NCBI GenBank assembly: GCA_027023325.1
Contig: JALVVQ010000303.1
Location: forward strand, 1-25,163
DNA from: Campylobacteraceae bacterium
GTDB taxonomy: Bacteria; Campylobacterota; Campylobacteria; Campylobacterales; Sulfurovaceae
Direction: 5' to 3'
DNA length: 25,163 bases
Of this stretch, positions 1-7,736 are shown in pieces (the stretch's first letter is position 1; every line of letters starts with the position of its first letter). The notes under the pieces are model-generated. The model was not told where the DNA came from. It made no database searches and was given only the letters and a program-made list of their open reading frames with translations. The translations under genes and the position numbers were made by a program.

Positions 1-1268
1 TTGATGCTGTTGTCGCCTATCTTCCTTCACCTCTTGAGGCACCTGCGATCAAAGGTACCGAGATGGATGATGAAGATGCAGAAGTCATCGTAGAGTCTAC
101 GGATGATGGAGCATTTGCTGCACTAGCGTTCAAGATCATGACAGATCCATTTGTTGGACAGCTTACGTTTGTTCGTGTCTACAGAGGTTCCTTGGAGTCT
201 GGTTCTTATGTGCTTAACACTACCAAAGATAAAAAAGAGCGTGTAGGTCGTATCATGAAAATGCACGCAATCAAGCGTGAAGAGATCAAAGAGATCTATG
301 CGGGTGAGATCGGTGCGGTTGTTGGTCTTAAAAGCACAACGACTGGTGATACACTCTGTTCAGACAAAGACAAAGTCGTATTGGAGCGCATGGATTTCCC
401 AGATCCCGTTATCTCTGTTGCGGTTGAGCCTAAAACAAAAGCAGATCAAGAGAAAATGGGACTGGCACTTGGTAAACTTGCTGCAGAAGACCCTTCTTTC
501 CGTGTGGCAACAGATGAAGAGTCTGGACAGACGATCATCTCTGGAATGGGTGAACTTCACCTTGAGATTCTTGTAGACAGAATGAAGAGAGAGTTTAAGG
601 TAGAGGCAGAAGTGGGTGCGCCACAAGTAGCCTATCGTGAAACTATTAGAACAGCAGTCAACAAAGAATACAAGTATGCCAAGCAGTCTGGTGGTCGTGG
701 TCAGTTTGGTCATGTCTATCTCAAGATTGAGCCACAAGAGCCAGGATTTGGGTATGAGTTTGTCGACTCTATCAAGGGTGGTGTCATTCCCAAAGAGTTC
801 ATTCAGCCAGTCAACAAGGGTATCCAAGAGGCGATGGGTCGTGGTATCCAAGCGGGCTATCCTGTAGAAGATGTCAAAGTCACACTTTATGATGGTTCTT
901 ACCACGATGTCGACTCCTCAGAGATGGCGTTTAAATTGGCTGCATCTATGGGATTCAGAGAGGGTTGTAGAGAAGCAAACCCTGTCATCCTTGAGCCTAT
1001 GATGAAAGTTGAGGTAGAGGTACCTGAAGACTTCATGGGTGATGTCATCGGTGATATCTCCAAGCGAAGAGGTCAGGTCAATGGTATGGGAGACAGAGCA
1101 GGTAACAAGATTGTGGATGCTTTCGTCCCACTGTCTGAAATGTTCGGTTACTCCACAGACCTTAGATCCATGACACAAGGTCGCGCAACCTACGCGATGG
1201 AGTTTGACCACTATGAAGAAGTACCTCAGAATGTAGCCAAAGAGATCATTGCTAAGCGTAACGGCTAA
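1..1268 (+). CDS. fusA: Elongation factor G, 3' part (5' end outside window)
   Basis: This is the C-terminal 421 codons of the ribosomal translocase EF-G, a cytoplasmic GTPase that moves tRNA and mRNA after peptide bond formation and helps recycle ribosomes. The frame is open from base 3 with no stop, so the gene starts upstream; the GTPase domain is not in view. Visible are the entry to domain II (VAYLPSPLEAPAIKG), domain III with GMGELHLEILVDRMKREF, domain IV with SGGRGQFGHVYLKIEP and the YDGSYHDVDSSEMAFK segment, and domain V ending in MFGYSTDLRSMTQGRATY and a short FDHYEEVP tail. Full-length EF-G is about 690 residues, so roughly 60% is present. It is normally the last gene of the rpsL-rpsG-fusA operon; the hairpin just after the stop fits that position. 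Identification is secure. Confidence 0.98.
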   Translation, partial: DAVVAYLPSPLEAPAIKGTEMDDEDAEVIVESTDDGAFAALAFKIMTDPFVGQLTFVRVYRGSLESGSYVLNTTKDKKERVGRIMKMHAIKREEIKEIYAGEIGAVVGLKSTTTGDTLCSDKDKVVLERMDFPDPVISVAVEPKTKADQEKMGLALGKLAAEDPSFRVATDEESGQTIISGMGELHLEILVDRMKREFKVEAEVGAPQVAYRETIRTAVNKEYKYAKQSGGRGQFGHVYLKIEPQEPGFGYEFVDSIKGGVIPKEFIQPVNKGIQEAMGRGIQAGYPVEDVKVTLYDGSYHDVDSSEMAFKLAASMGFREGCREANPVILEPMMKVEVEVPEDFMGDVIGDISKRRGQVNGMGDRAGNKIVDAFVPLSEMFGYSTDLRSMTQGRATYAMEFDHYEEVPQNVAKEIIAKRNG

Positions 1269-1291
1269 GAAGGTTTCTTTACTATATCTTT

Positions 1292-1319
1292 GACCAAACG
1301 GGCTTTGTCCTGTTTGGTC
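1292..1319 (+). terminator. Hairpin terminator after fusA
   Basis: GACCAAAC and GTTTGGTC form a perfect 8-bp stem, extended inward by a G-T wobble and two G-C pairs to 11 pairs around a CTTTGT loop. It begins 24 bases after the fusA stop. The downstream tract (ATATATCTATCTTT) is only moderately T-rich, so termination may be imperfect. Confidence 0.6.
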
Positions 1320-1383
1320 ATATATCTATCTTTATGCCTCTCCCCAAATAACCCTTTTATCCACATTCATAGCAAATCAAAGA

Positions 1384-1389
1384 TAGAAT
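1384..1389 (+). promoter_or_regulatory. Candidate -10 box (TAGAAT) for the 121-aa protein
   Basis: GATAGAAT, 28 bases before the start codon, resembles the extended -10 of Campylobacterota sigma-70 promoters. No convincing -35 is present. An AGTAGGAA ribosome binding site follows just before the ATG. Confidence 0.35.
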
Positions 1390-1416
1390 ATCCTTCAAGT
1401 ATTAAGTAGGAATAAA

Positions 1417-1782
1417 ATGAAATACATCATAGATCTTATAGAAGATGTGCGTGAACAAATAGGCAGCGATGAAGCGTATATACTCGCTGCTGGATTGCTC
1501 AAAGAAGATGCAGAAGACAGCACCAAGCTAATCTATGCAGGAGAAGCGCTCCTGAATGCAGCTGTTTTAGATGAGGAGGAGAGGCAGCTGGTCTTTAAGA
1601 TAGATGGCAGTGATGAGAGGGTGACTATAGGTGCACTTATCCCGCCTCTCCTGATAGGTGAGATGGATGTGATGATGTATGGGCTTAGCATGGATGTGAA
1701 TGCACAGTATCAGGATATGGAGATTGTGGGATTTGGTAAAAATGATGCAAAGAAACGCTATATTCTGTTTATCAAAATATAG
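1417..1782 (+). CDS. Small acidic protein of unknown function (121 aa)
   Basis: I do not recognise this family. The product is 121 residues, rich in Asp and Glu, without a signal peptide or membrane segment, so probably cytoplasmic. The first half looks helical (IDLIEDVREQIGSDEAYILAAGLLKED), the second half more beta-like, ending in a hydrophobic YILFIKI strand. The start is supported by an AGTAGGAA ribosome binding site about 6 bases upstream and a possible -10 box. It stands alone between the fusA terminator and a convergent DUF2853 gene whose stop lies 11 bases away. Reality as a gene is likely from the good ribosome site and full-length open frame; function is unknown. Confidence 0.75.
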   Translation: MKYIIDLIEDVREQIGSDEAYILAAGLLKEDAEDSTKLIYAGEALLNAAVLDEEERQLVFKIDGSDERVTIGALIPPLLIGEMDVMMYGLSMDVNAQYQDMEIVGFGKNDAKKRYILFIKI

Positions 1783-1787
1783 CGTTT
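1753..1787. terminator. Inverted repeat between convergent genes, possible bidirectional terminator
   Basis: AAACGCTATA at 1753 is a perfect 10-bp inverted repeat of TATAGCGTTT at 1778, with a 15-base loop. It includes the TAG stop of the 121-aa gene and lies just beyond the stop of the convergent DUF2853 gene. The position suits a shared terminator, but the stem is AT-rich and has only a short T run. Confidence 0.4.
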
Positions 1788-1793
1788 ATAGGG

Positions 1794-2132
1794 CTATGAG
1801 TAGACAGATTCCTTGCCAAACTCTTTGCAAAGCATGGCGTAGAACAGGGCTCTGTATTTGTTACGATTGGAGCTTCCCATCGCCTCACAGACTTTTTTGA
1901 TAGCAGCATCATGTTTGGTATCAGCGGCCAGCCCCAGTTTTTTCTGGAGATAGTTTTTCTTGACTGTTTCTAGTTCTGATGACTGTGAGCACGAGACTGT
2001 CTCACTGTCTTTTTTGTAGATAGAGGGGCCAAGTCCTACTGTAACCTTTGTGATAAGATCTTCAGAAAGACCCAGCTTTAACTTCTTTGCATTTTCAATA
2101 TATTGTGCAATTTTATCGTCTCTTTTTCCCAT
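1794..2132 (-). CDS. DUF2853 family protein (112 aa)
   Basis: This matches the DUF2853 family of small cytoplasmic helical proteins of unknown function, usually about 110 residues. Family features seen from memory are the N-terminal KIAQYIENAKKL, the central GPSIYKKDSETV, the ETVKKNYLQKKLGL segment, and the C-terminal MGSSNRNKYRALFYAMLCKEFGKESVYS. The length is normal for the family and no catalytic motif is evident. The start has an AAAGGAAG ribosome binding site at suitable spacing. Upstream is one of the best sigma-70 promoters in the window, overlapping the stop codon of the preceding HTH gene. The gene is therefore probably transcribed on its own, possibly with read-through from the HTH gene. 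Family assignment is good; the biological role is not known. Confidence 0.88.
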   Translation of the reverse strand: MGKRDDKIAQYIENAKKLKLGLSEDLITKVTVGLGPSIYKKDSETVSCSQSSELETVKKNYLQKKLGLAADTKHDAAIKKVCEAMGSSNRNKYRALFYAMLCKEFGKESVYS

Positions 2133-2163
2133 ACAGCTTCCTTTGAATTAGATTTGTAATACA

Positions 2164-2192
2164 ATTATAGCGGTAAAATGGGTTTAGGTCAA
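2164..2192 (-). promoter_or_regulatory. Sigma-70 promoter for the DUF2853 gene
   Basis: On the minus strand TTGACC (2192-2187) and TATAAT (2169-2164) are separated by exactly 17 bases, close to the sigma-70 consensus. The -35 box overlaps the last codons and stop of the HTH gene. Confidence 0.7.
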
Positions 2193-2420
2193 ATGCACTG
2201 GCTTTTGTTCAAGAAGAATCCAGTTCATGTTGAGTCCGTATTTTTTGCAAAAGTGTGCAATGGATTCGTAAGGAATCTTACCTCTCCGCTTGATGACAGC
2301 ATAATACTGTGGGCTTAATCCAAGGGAGCGGGCGATATCTTTGTCCCTAACCTTCTCTATTTTTTCCAGCTGTATAATCGCATCTCTTAGTCTGCATGAG
2401 ACTTCATGAAAGTGAATCAT
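2184..2420 (-). CDS. Small CI-type helix-turn-helix protein (78 aa)
   Basis: This is a 78-residue protein made almost wholly of one HTH domain of the phage CI-repressor/Cro type. The core is VRDKDIARSLGLSPQYYAVIKRRGKIPYESIAHFCKKYGLNMNWIL; the closing GLNMNWILL motif is typical of the CI repressor N-terminal domain. It lacks the S24/LexA-like autocleavage domain of full-length CI repressors, so it cannot be a self-cleaving repressor. The start has an AAAAAGGAG site about 4 bases upstream. It probably binds DNA, perhaps acting as a local regulator or accessory binder. No phage genes surround it, so it may be domesticated. Its targets are unknown. Confidence 0.85.
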   Translation of the reverse strand: MIHFHEVSCRLRDAIIQLEKIEKVRDKDIARSLGLSPQYYAVIKRRGKIPYESIAHFCKKYGLNMNWILLEQKPVHLT

Positions 2421-2457
2421 TGTACTCCTTTTTGTGTAGGGGATAACCTATGGGAGT

Positions 2458-2463
2458 ATCATA
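2458..2463 (-). promoter_or_regulatory. Candidate -10 box (TATGAT) for the HTH gene
   Basis: TATGAT lies 37 bases before the HTH start in a very AT-rich 82-base gap between queF and the HTH gene. No clear -35 box or strong terminator for the queF transcript was seen here. Confidence 0.3.
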
Positions 2464-2502
2464 ATGTATTTTTTAAAAAAAATGTAGAAAAATGTCAAAT
2501 TG

Positions 2503-2880
2503 TCATATTTTCTTACTGTCTATTTCGATGACGGTATGAACATTTCCTCTGGGGTTGAAATCAGCTGTTAGTTTCATAGCGCGCGGCTTGAGCTTTCTGA
2601 AAAGCGTATCGTAGATCTCGTTGGCAGAGTTTTCGTGGGAGATATAGCGATGCATAAAACTGTTGATGTAGAGTTTGATGGCTTTGAGTTCTATGACTTT
2701 CTTATGCGGCACATAGCTGATATGGATCGTTGCAAAGTCAGGATATCCTGAGCGCGGGCAGAGGCACATAAATTCAGGGAGCTCTATATTGATAGTATAG
2801 TTTTTTTTGTGTGGGTTGGGCCAAAAGTTCTCGGCGGCACTGATGTCAAATTTTCGTATCTCTTTTTCACCATATTTCAT
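2503..2880 (-). CDS. queF: NADPH-dependent 7-cyano-7-deazaguanine (preQ0) reductase
   Basis: QueF reduces the nitrile of preQ0 to preQ1 with NADPH in queuosine tRNA modification. The 125-residue length indicates the short, single-domain subfamily (B. subtilis type). With the start used here, the catalytic Cys is C41 in CLCPRSGYPDF, the conserved Asp is D48, the family motif ELKAIKLYINSF begins at E64, and His82-Glu83 lie in YISHEN. I chose the second in-frame ATG because AAAGGA sits 6 bases before it and directly abuts the first ATG at 2886, which would leave no spacing. The stop of the upstream GGDEF/EAL gene is 10 bases away, and the ribosome site overlaps it, so the genes are probably co-transcribed with gyrB. 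Identification is secure. Confidence 0.95.
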   Translation of the reverse strand: MKYGEKEIRKFDISAAENFWPNPHKKNYTINIELPEFMCLCPRSGYPDFATIHISYVPHKKVIELKAIKLYINSFMHRYISHENSANEIYDTLFRKLKPRAMKLTADFNPRGNVHTVIEIDSKKI

Positions 2881-2890
2881 GGGCATTCCT

Positions 2891-4318
2891 TTAATTGTAA
2901 GTATTGATCAACTCTTTTTCGGAGATAGGTTTGCCAATGCCAAATCCCTGAAGATAGTCAATGCCGAGTGCCTTCAGTTTTGTTTTTTGTGCCTCTTTAT
3001 CCACCCACTTTGCAATAGTTGCGATATGAAGGTTTTGGGACATTTGGATAAGAGAGCGAAGCATTTCGTAGGTGACATTGTCTTCTAGCTTGGTAACATA
3101 ATCTCGATCGAATTGCACCATATCAAATCTGAAATGTTTCATATATTCCATGGACGCATTAGAGGATCCAAAATTATCTATAGCAATACGCAGACCTTTG
3201 CTTCTCATGTAGCTGAGTGTCTGGAAATAGAGACTGAGGTTATGGTGTGCTTTCCGTTCATAGAGCTCTATGATAAGTCGAGAAGTACTTACCTGACTCT
3301 CCTCTAGCAGTGCAAAGAGTTTGTCTTGAAATTCTCTATTTCTTAAGGAAAAGGGTGAAATGTTAAAAGTCAGAGAGATGCTTTCGTCCAGAAGTGGAAG
3401 CAAGGCAACCAAATGATGCACGATTGCAAAGTCATACTCTCTTCCAAGCCCAAGTCGATTGATGATAGGCAGATAGGTTCTGGGTAAAATATCTCCATGT
3501 AGATCAGATTCTAATTTTACGGAGACTTCGTACATGTCTACCTTTTCAGTTTTGGTGTTCAGTAGGGGTCGGAACTGAAAAGAGAGGCGTTTCTCTTTGA
3601 TTGAGGTTACGATAGCATCCTCTGTTTGGGAAATACTAGAAATATCCTGAATCTCTTCCGTCTTTTCTTCTCCTCTGCAGTAGATATCATTTTTACTTAG
3701 GTCGTCCTTGAGGTGAATAATAGCTTTTTCTAGGGCATGATTTGTGTAAGTAATGACTGCAAATTTGTACTCCATATCAATACTGTTGACGGTATGATTG
3801 TCTTGGATAAAAAGCTCCAGTACATGTTTGAGTTCATCTTTTCTTTCGTCGATAGCAATGAGAAATTCTGCCCCATATCGCCTCCCTATAAGTGCGCTCT
3901 CAAGTCTATTCTCTTTAAGAGACTGGTTGAGTCTTTGGATCACATGATGAAGGAGTCTGTTCGCCTCCTCTACGCCATAATTTTCGTTGATAGAAGAGAG
4001 GTTGTTGATGATAAGCAGGGCAATGGTATTGGATCCTGATTTTTTGAGTTTTTTTTCAAAAGTCTTCTGGTTGAATCCGTGGGTTTCCTGATCTAGGAGT
4101 GTCTCCTGCGCATCCTGCTCGAGAAGAAAGTAGATAAAATAAATGGAGATAAAGATAACGGCACCCAAAAGAAGATAGTTTTCTGTTGTGAAATGCAGTG
4201 CACCTTCTTTGAGAAACACGATATAGACGATCAGCCCTATCAGTAGAAGTATCGGGATACCGGCTCTCAGTGCCAGCTTAAAGCGTCTCCCCCTCTCTTC
4301 TAGTTCTGATAACAGCAT
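2891..4318 (-). CDS. Membrane protein with degenerate GGDEF and EAL domains (475 aa)
   Basis: Two N-terminal membrane segments (about residues 19-37 and 47-66) precede a GGDEF-like domain (about 75-215) and an EAL-like domain (about 235-472). These folds normally make and degrade cyclic di-GMP. Both look inactive: the GGDEF signature reads YGAEF (148-152), and the EAL signature reads EVS (264-266). In the EAL domain N319, E351 and QGFG (457-460) remain, but the DD pair is DN (381-382), the lysine of the K-I-D motif is Gln402, and the usual AEGVE is AKWVD (436-440). It may bind rather than turn over the nucleotide, or act through protein contacts. Its ATG overlaps the gyrB stop (TAATG), implying translational coupling. 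The domain call is firm; the inactivity is inferred from motifs. Confidence 0.9.
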   Translation of the reverse strand: MLLSELEERGRRFKLALRAGIPILLLIGLIVYIVFLKEGALHFTTENYLLLGAVIFISIYFIYFLLEQDAQETLLDQETHGFNQKTFEKKLKKSGSNTIALLIINNLSSINENYGVEEANRLLHHVIQRLNQSLKENRLESALIGRRYGAEFLIAIDERKDELKHVLELFIQDNHTVNSIDMEYKFAVITYTNHALEKAIIHLKDDLSKNDIYCRGEEKTEEIQDISSISQTEDAIVTSIKEKRLSFQFRPLLNTKTEKVDMYEVSVKLESDLHGDILPRTYLPIINRLGLGREYDFAIVHHLVALLPLLDESISLTFNISPFSLRNREFQDKLFALLEESQVSTSRLIIELYERKAHHNLSLYFQTLSYMRSKGLRIAIDNFGSSNASMEYMKHFRFDMVQFDRDYVTKLEDNVTYEMLRSLIQMSQNLHIATIAKWVDKEAQKTKLKALGIDYLQGFGIGKPISEKELINTYN

Positions 4319-6633
4319 TAGACATCCAGATGCTTGACATCTTTGGCATGGGTTTCGATGTAGTTTCTTCTGGGTTCTACCTCGTCACCCATAAAGAGCG
4401 TAAAGGTGTCGCTGGCTACATCTACATCCTCTATCGTAACCTGAAGCAGTCTTCTGTTTTCTGGGGTCATGGTGGTCTCCCAGAGCTGTTCTGGGTTCAT
4501 CTCTCCCAGACCCTTGTAGCGCTGGATATAGGCACCTTTTTTGGCAGAGGCCTCTACTTCGGAAAAAAGCTTCAGTAGATCCTTCTCTTTGAATTCTTCT
4601 GTGATATGTTCAGAAATTCTTTGGTGGATATAGACTGCCTCATTGTAGTGCGGGTTAGTGAAGAGGATATCATCTACGATCAACTCCTCCAAGCCATCTT
4701 TTGTCTGGACAAAGAGATGGATCTTTTCCTCATTGATATTCTTGCTGAGGATGTTATATCCCAGATCTTTGATATAGGTTTCGATGATTTTTGCCAGTTG
4801 TTTGGTGGTGCCGCCTACGACATCTGGGTTTTCGATCATGTAGCGAATGACCTCAGGCAGGGCGAAGCGCTTCTCTATCTCTTTGAGTGTCATCTTGTAG
4901 TATCCTACCAACTTGAAGAGATCGACCAAATCATTATGTCCCATGGTTTCACTTTCTATCGCAGAGATGCCGTTTTCAATGAGGAAATCATTGAGTGCCG
5001 TATCGTCCTTGAGATAGGTCTCGTTTTTGCCTTTCTTGTATCGATAGAGAGGTGGCTGGGCGAGGTAGAGGTAGCCCTTTTCAACGACAGGTCTGAGAAA
5101 GCGGAAGAAGAAGGTCATCAGCAGTGTCTGGATATGACTGCCGTCTACATCGGCATCGGTCATGATGATGACTTTGTGATAGCGTAGCTTCTCTTCGTCG
5201 AACTCATCCCCGATACCACAGCCCAAGGCGGTAATCATGTTTTTGATTTCGTCAGACTTAAGTATCTTCTCCAGCCTTGCTTTCTCTACATTGAGGATTT
5301 TACCTTTGAGTGGCAGAATTGCCTGGAAGACTCTGTCTCTTCCCTGTTTGGCGGAGCCGCCTGCAGAGTCTCCTTCCACCAGATAGATCTCAGAGATCTC
5401 CGGGTCTTTGCTCTGGCAGTCTGCCAGTTTGCCCGGGAGGGTGCCTACGCCCATATTGTCTTTGCGCTTGACCAGATCCTTGGCTCTCTTGGCAGCGTCC
5501 CTGCCTTTGGCGGCGAGGATGACCTGTGCCATGATTGCTTTGGCTTCGATAGGGTTCTCTTCTAAGTACTTTTTGAAGTTGTCAGAGAAAAACTTCTGCA
5601 CCAGAGGTCTGACATAGCTTGAGCCTAACTTGCCTTTGGTTTGCCCTTCAAACTGAGGCTCAGGCACACGCACCGAGATGATGGCAATCAGACCTTCGCG
5701 GCAGTCGTCGCCGGTGATTTTGGTATTTTTCTCTTTGGCATTGGCATTTTTAGAGACATAGCCGGCCATGGATCTGGTGAGCCCTGCCCTAAACCCTGCC
5801 TCATGGGTACCACCGTCAGGCGTTTTGATATTGTTGACGAAGGTGAGTACTTTGTCGCTGTCTGCCTGACAGTACATGATGGCAATATCCATTTCGATAT
5901 CATCCGCTGCACCCTGGAAAAATTGGGCACTAGAGAGAGGTTCTTTGGTGTTCATGTCCTCCACAAACTGCTTGAGTCCTCCTTCGAAATGGAAAGTCTC
6001 TTTGGTGCCGTCTCGCTCATCTTTGAACTCTATTTTGATACGAGGGTTGAGGTAGGCAAGTTCTTTGAATCTTTTTGTCAAGATTTCTTTCTGGAAGGTG
6101 ACGCCCTCCGTAAAGATTGTGGCATCTGGCCAGAATTCTACCTTGGTTCCCTTCTTTCGGGTTTTTCCTGTTGGAACAAGCGGCTCCTGGGGGATCCCTT
6201 CTTTGAATGACTGCTCATAGACACTGCCTTCTCTGTTAATAGTCAGTTTCAGATCTGCAGAGAGGGCATTGACAACAGAGACACCGACACCATGCAGTCC
6301 ACCGGAGACCTTGTAGGTGTCTTTGTCAAATTTACCGCCGGCATGCAGCACGGTCAGTACGACTGTTGCGGCAGAGATCTTTTCTGTGGGATGTTCTGCT
6401 ACGGGGATACCTCGACCATTATCTTCGACGATGGCCGAACCTGCCTTGGTCAATGTGACCTTGATCGTATCACAATACCCTGCCATCGCTTCATCGATAG
6501 AGTTGTCCACTACCTCATAGACCAAGTGATGGAGACCTCTGACTGAGGTATCACCGATATACATACCTGGTCTTTTTCTTACTGCTTCGAGACCTTTGAG
6601 AACCTTGATATTACTAGCACCATACTCTGCCAT
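4318..6633 (-). CDS. gyrB: DNA gyrase subunit B
   Basis: GyrB is the ATPase subunit of gyrase (A2B2), which introduces negative supercoils. At 771 residues it is slightly shorter than E. coli GyrB (804). The GHKL ATPase domain shows E40 and N44 in EVVDNSIDEA, the EDNGRGIPV motif, GGLHGVGVSVVNA, and the transducer QTKGKLG (331-337). The TOPRIM domain has E420 in EGDSAGGSAKQGRDR and DADVDGSH (493-500) for metal binding. The C-terminus has the usual IQRYKGLGEMNP and PRRNYIETHA motifs. The start has a CGGAG site 7 bases upstream. A 1-base overlap couples the next gene, a degenerate GGDEF/EAL protein. A TAAAAT -10 candidate lies about 33 bases before the start. Identification is secure. Confidence 0.98.
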   Translation of the reverse strand: MAEYGASNIKVLKGLEAVRKRPGMYIGDTSVRGLHHLVYEVVDNSIDEAMAGYCDTIKVTLTKAGSAIVEDNGRGIPVAEHPTEKISAATVVLTVLHAGGKFDKDTYKVSGGLHGVGVSVVNALSADLKLTINREGSVYEQSFKEGIPQEPLVPTGKTRKKGTKVEFWPDATIFTEGVTFQKEILTKRFKELAYLNPRIKIEFKDERDGTKETFHFEGGLKQFVEDMNTKEPLSSAQFFQGAADDIEMDIAIMYCQADSDKVLTFVNNIKTPDGGTHEAGFRAGLTRSMAGYVSKNANAKEKNTKITGDDCREGLIAIISVRVPEPQFEGQTKGKLGSSYVRPLVQKFFSDNFKKYLEENPIEAKAIMAQVILAAKGRDAAKRAKDLVKRKDNMGVGTLPGKLADCQSKDPEISEIYLVEGDSAGGSAKQGRDRVFQAILPLKGKILNVEKARLEKILKSDEIKNMITALGCGIGDEFDEEKLRYHKVIIMTDADVDGSHIQTLLMTFFFRFLRPVVEKGYLYLAQPPLYRYKKGKNETYLKDDTALNDFLIENGISAIESETMGHNDLVDLFKLVGYYKMTLKEIEKRFALPEVIRYMIENPDVVGGTTKQLAKIIETYIKDLGYNILSKNINEEKIHLFVQTKDGLEELIVDDILFTNPHYNEAVYIHQRISEHITEEFKEKDLLKLFSEVEASAKKGAYIQRYKGLGEMNPEQLWETTMTPENRRLLQVTIEDVDVASDTFTLFMGDEVEPRRNYIETHAKDVKHLDV

Positions 6634-6666
6634 TGTATACTCCGAAATATTGGATTAATTCTTTAG

Positions 6667-6672
6667 ATTTTA
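6667..6672 (-). promoter_or_regulatory. Candidate -10 box (TAAAAT) for gyrB
   Basis: The 89-base gap between tsaD and gyrB holds GGGTAAAAT on the minus strand, preceded by a T-rich tract. No proper -35 box is visible. No hairpin terminator for the tsaD transcript was found, so read-through into gyrB is possible. Confidence 0.35.
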
Positions 6673-6722
6673 CCCAAAAAATGCTTTAACCCGGAATATG
6701 CCATGGGATGTTTGAGATATGA

Positions 6723-7736
6723 CTAGAGAAGTGTGCCGTTTTGCTGTTTTTTGGTGTGTTCTACATGGATACTATGGGGGTCGAAATATTGATGGTACGC
6801 AAAGGCATCGATGGCGTATCTTCCGATCATGGCAGCATTGTCGGAACAGTATTCCAGCGGTGCGGTGTGCATGGTTTTTCCAAACTCCTGGCAGAGATTT
6901 TCATAGGCAGCACGCAGGTAGAGATTGGCGCTGGCACCCCCTACGATAGCGAAGTCTTTGATAGGCTCTTTGGCAAAGATTTTCTTGCTTTTTTGTAGTA
7001 GGTGCAGCTTGATGGCTTTTTGAAAAGAGGCACTTAGGTCAGCTTTCTCTTGCATGCTTATGTTTTGGGCACCACCACAGGCTTCTACCTTGAGGCGTAC
7101 GGCATTTTTGAGTCCGGAGAGTGAAAAGGCGAGTAGCGGAGAGTTGCGCAGCGGCACAGGGAGATCAAAGTGCTGTTCGTCTCCTTGGGTAGCCAGTGCC
7201 TCGATGAGCGGGCCTCCCGGGTAGCCCAGTCCCATCATCTTGGCGACCTTGTCGAAACTTTCACCTACAGAGTCATCCATGCTTGTAGCCAGTATCTCCA
7301 TATGTTCAAAATCTGACACACGGATCATCTGTGTGTGCCCTCCTGAAATCAGCAGCACCAACAGTGGAGAGATAGTCTCCTTCTCGATAAAGAGAGAGTA
7401 GATATGGCCCTTGAGGTGATGCACGGGGATGAGAGGGATTTTCTGGAGAGAGGCGATGGTTTTGGCCATCATGACACCTTCGTTGAGTGTGACGGAGAGT
7501 CCCGGCTGGTTGGTGACTGCGACTGCCTTGAGTCTGTCGATGTAGGGGAGTGCGCCTTTCAGGACTTCAGGTAAGCCTACCGCATGGAGTCTGGAGGCCA
7601 GTTCAGGCACCACGCCGCCATAGACAGAGTGTTCGGCTTCCTGAGAAATTTTGCGATGGTAAAGCAGTTTCTTGGTGGCGATCTCAGTGACAGCGATAGA
7701 GCTGTCATCGCAGGAGGATTCGATAGAAAGTATCAT
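6723..7736 (-). CDS. tsaD: tRNA N6-adenosine threonylcarbamoyltransferase
   Basis: TsaD transfers the threonylcarbamoyl group to A37 of ANN-decoding tRNAs (t6A), acting with TsaB and TsaE on the product of TsaC/Sua5. The 337-residue length is normal. Family features are the N-terminal ILSIESSCDDSS, the metal-binding H107 and H111 in HHLKGH, the SGGHTQ loop (131-136), the GESFDKVAKMMGLGYPGG segment (158-175), and D299 in CSDNAAMIG, the third metal ligand. Its ATG overlaps the TGA of the upstream hydrolase by 4 bases (ATGA), so it is translationally coupled at the end of the cdsA-dxr-hydrolase-tsaD operon. Identification is secure. Confidence 0.97.
   Translation of the reverse strand: MILSIESSCDDSSIAVTEIATKKLLYHRKISQEAEHSVYGGVVPELASRLHAVGLPEVLKGALPYIDRLKAVAVTNQPGLSVTLNEGVMMAKTIASLQKIPLIPVHHLKGHIYSLFIEKETISPLLVLLISGGHTQMIRVSDFEHMEILATSMDDSVGESFDKVAKMMGLGYPGGPLIEALATQGDEQHFDLPVPLRNSPLLAFSLSGLKNAVRLKVEACGGAQNISMQEKADLSASFQKAIKLHLLQKSKKIFAKEPIKDFAIVGGASANLYLRAAYENLCQEFGKTMHTAPLEYCSDNAAMIGRYAIDAFAYHQYFDPHSIHVEHTKKQQNGTLL

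Noticed and set aside
360..905. Antisense open frame of 181 codons within fusA
   Set aside because: It lies wholly opposite the conserved EF-G frame, has no ribosome site or family features, and is a shadow of codon bias; the same holds for the long antisense frames in gyrB, leuC and the surface genes.
2184..2420. CI-type HTH gene as part of a prophage
   Set aside because: No integrase, structural or lysis genes and no attachment repeats are nearby; the neighbours are housekeeping genes.
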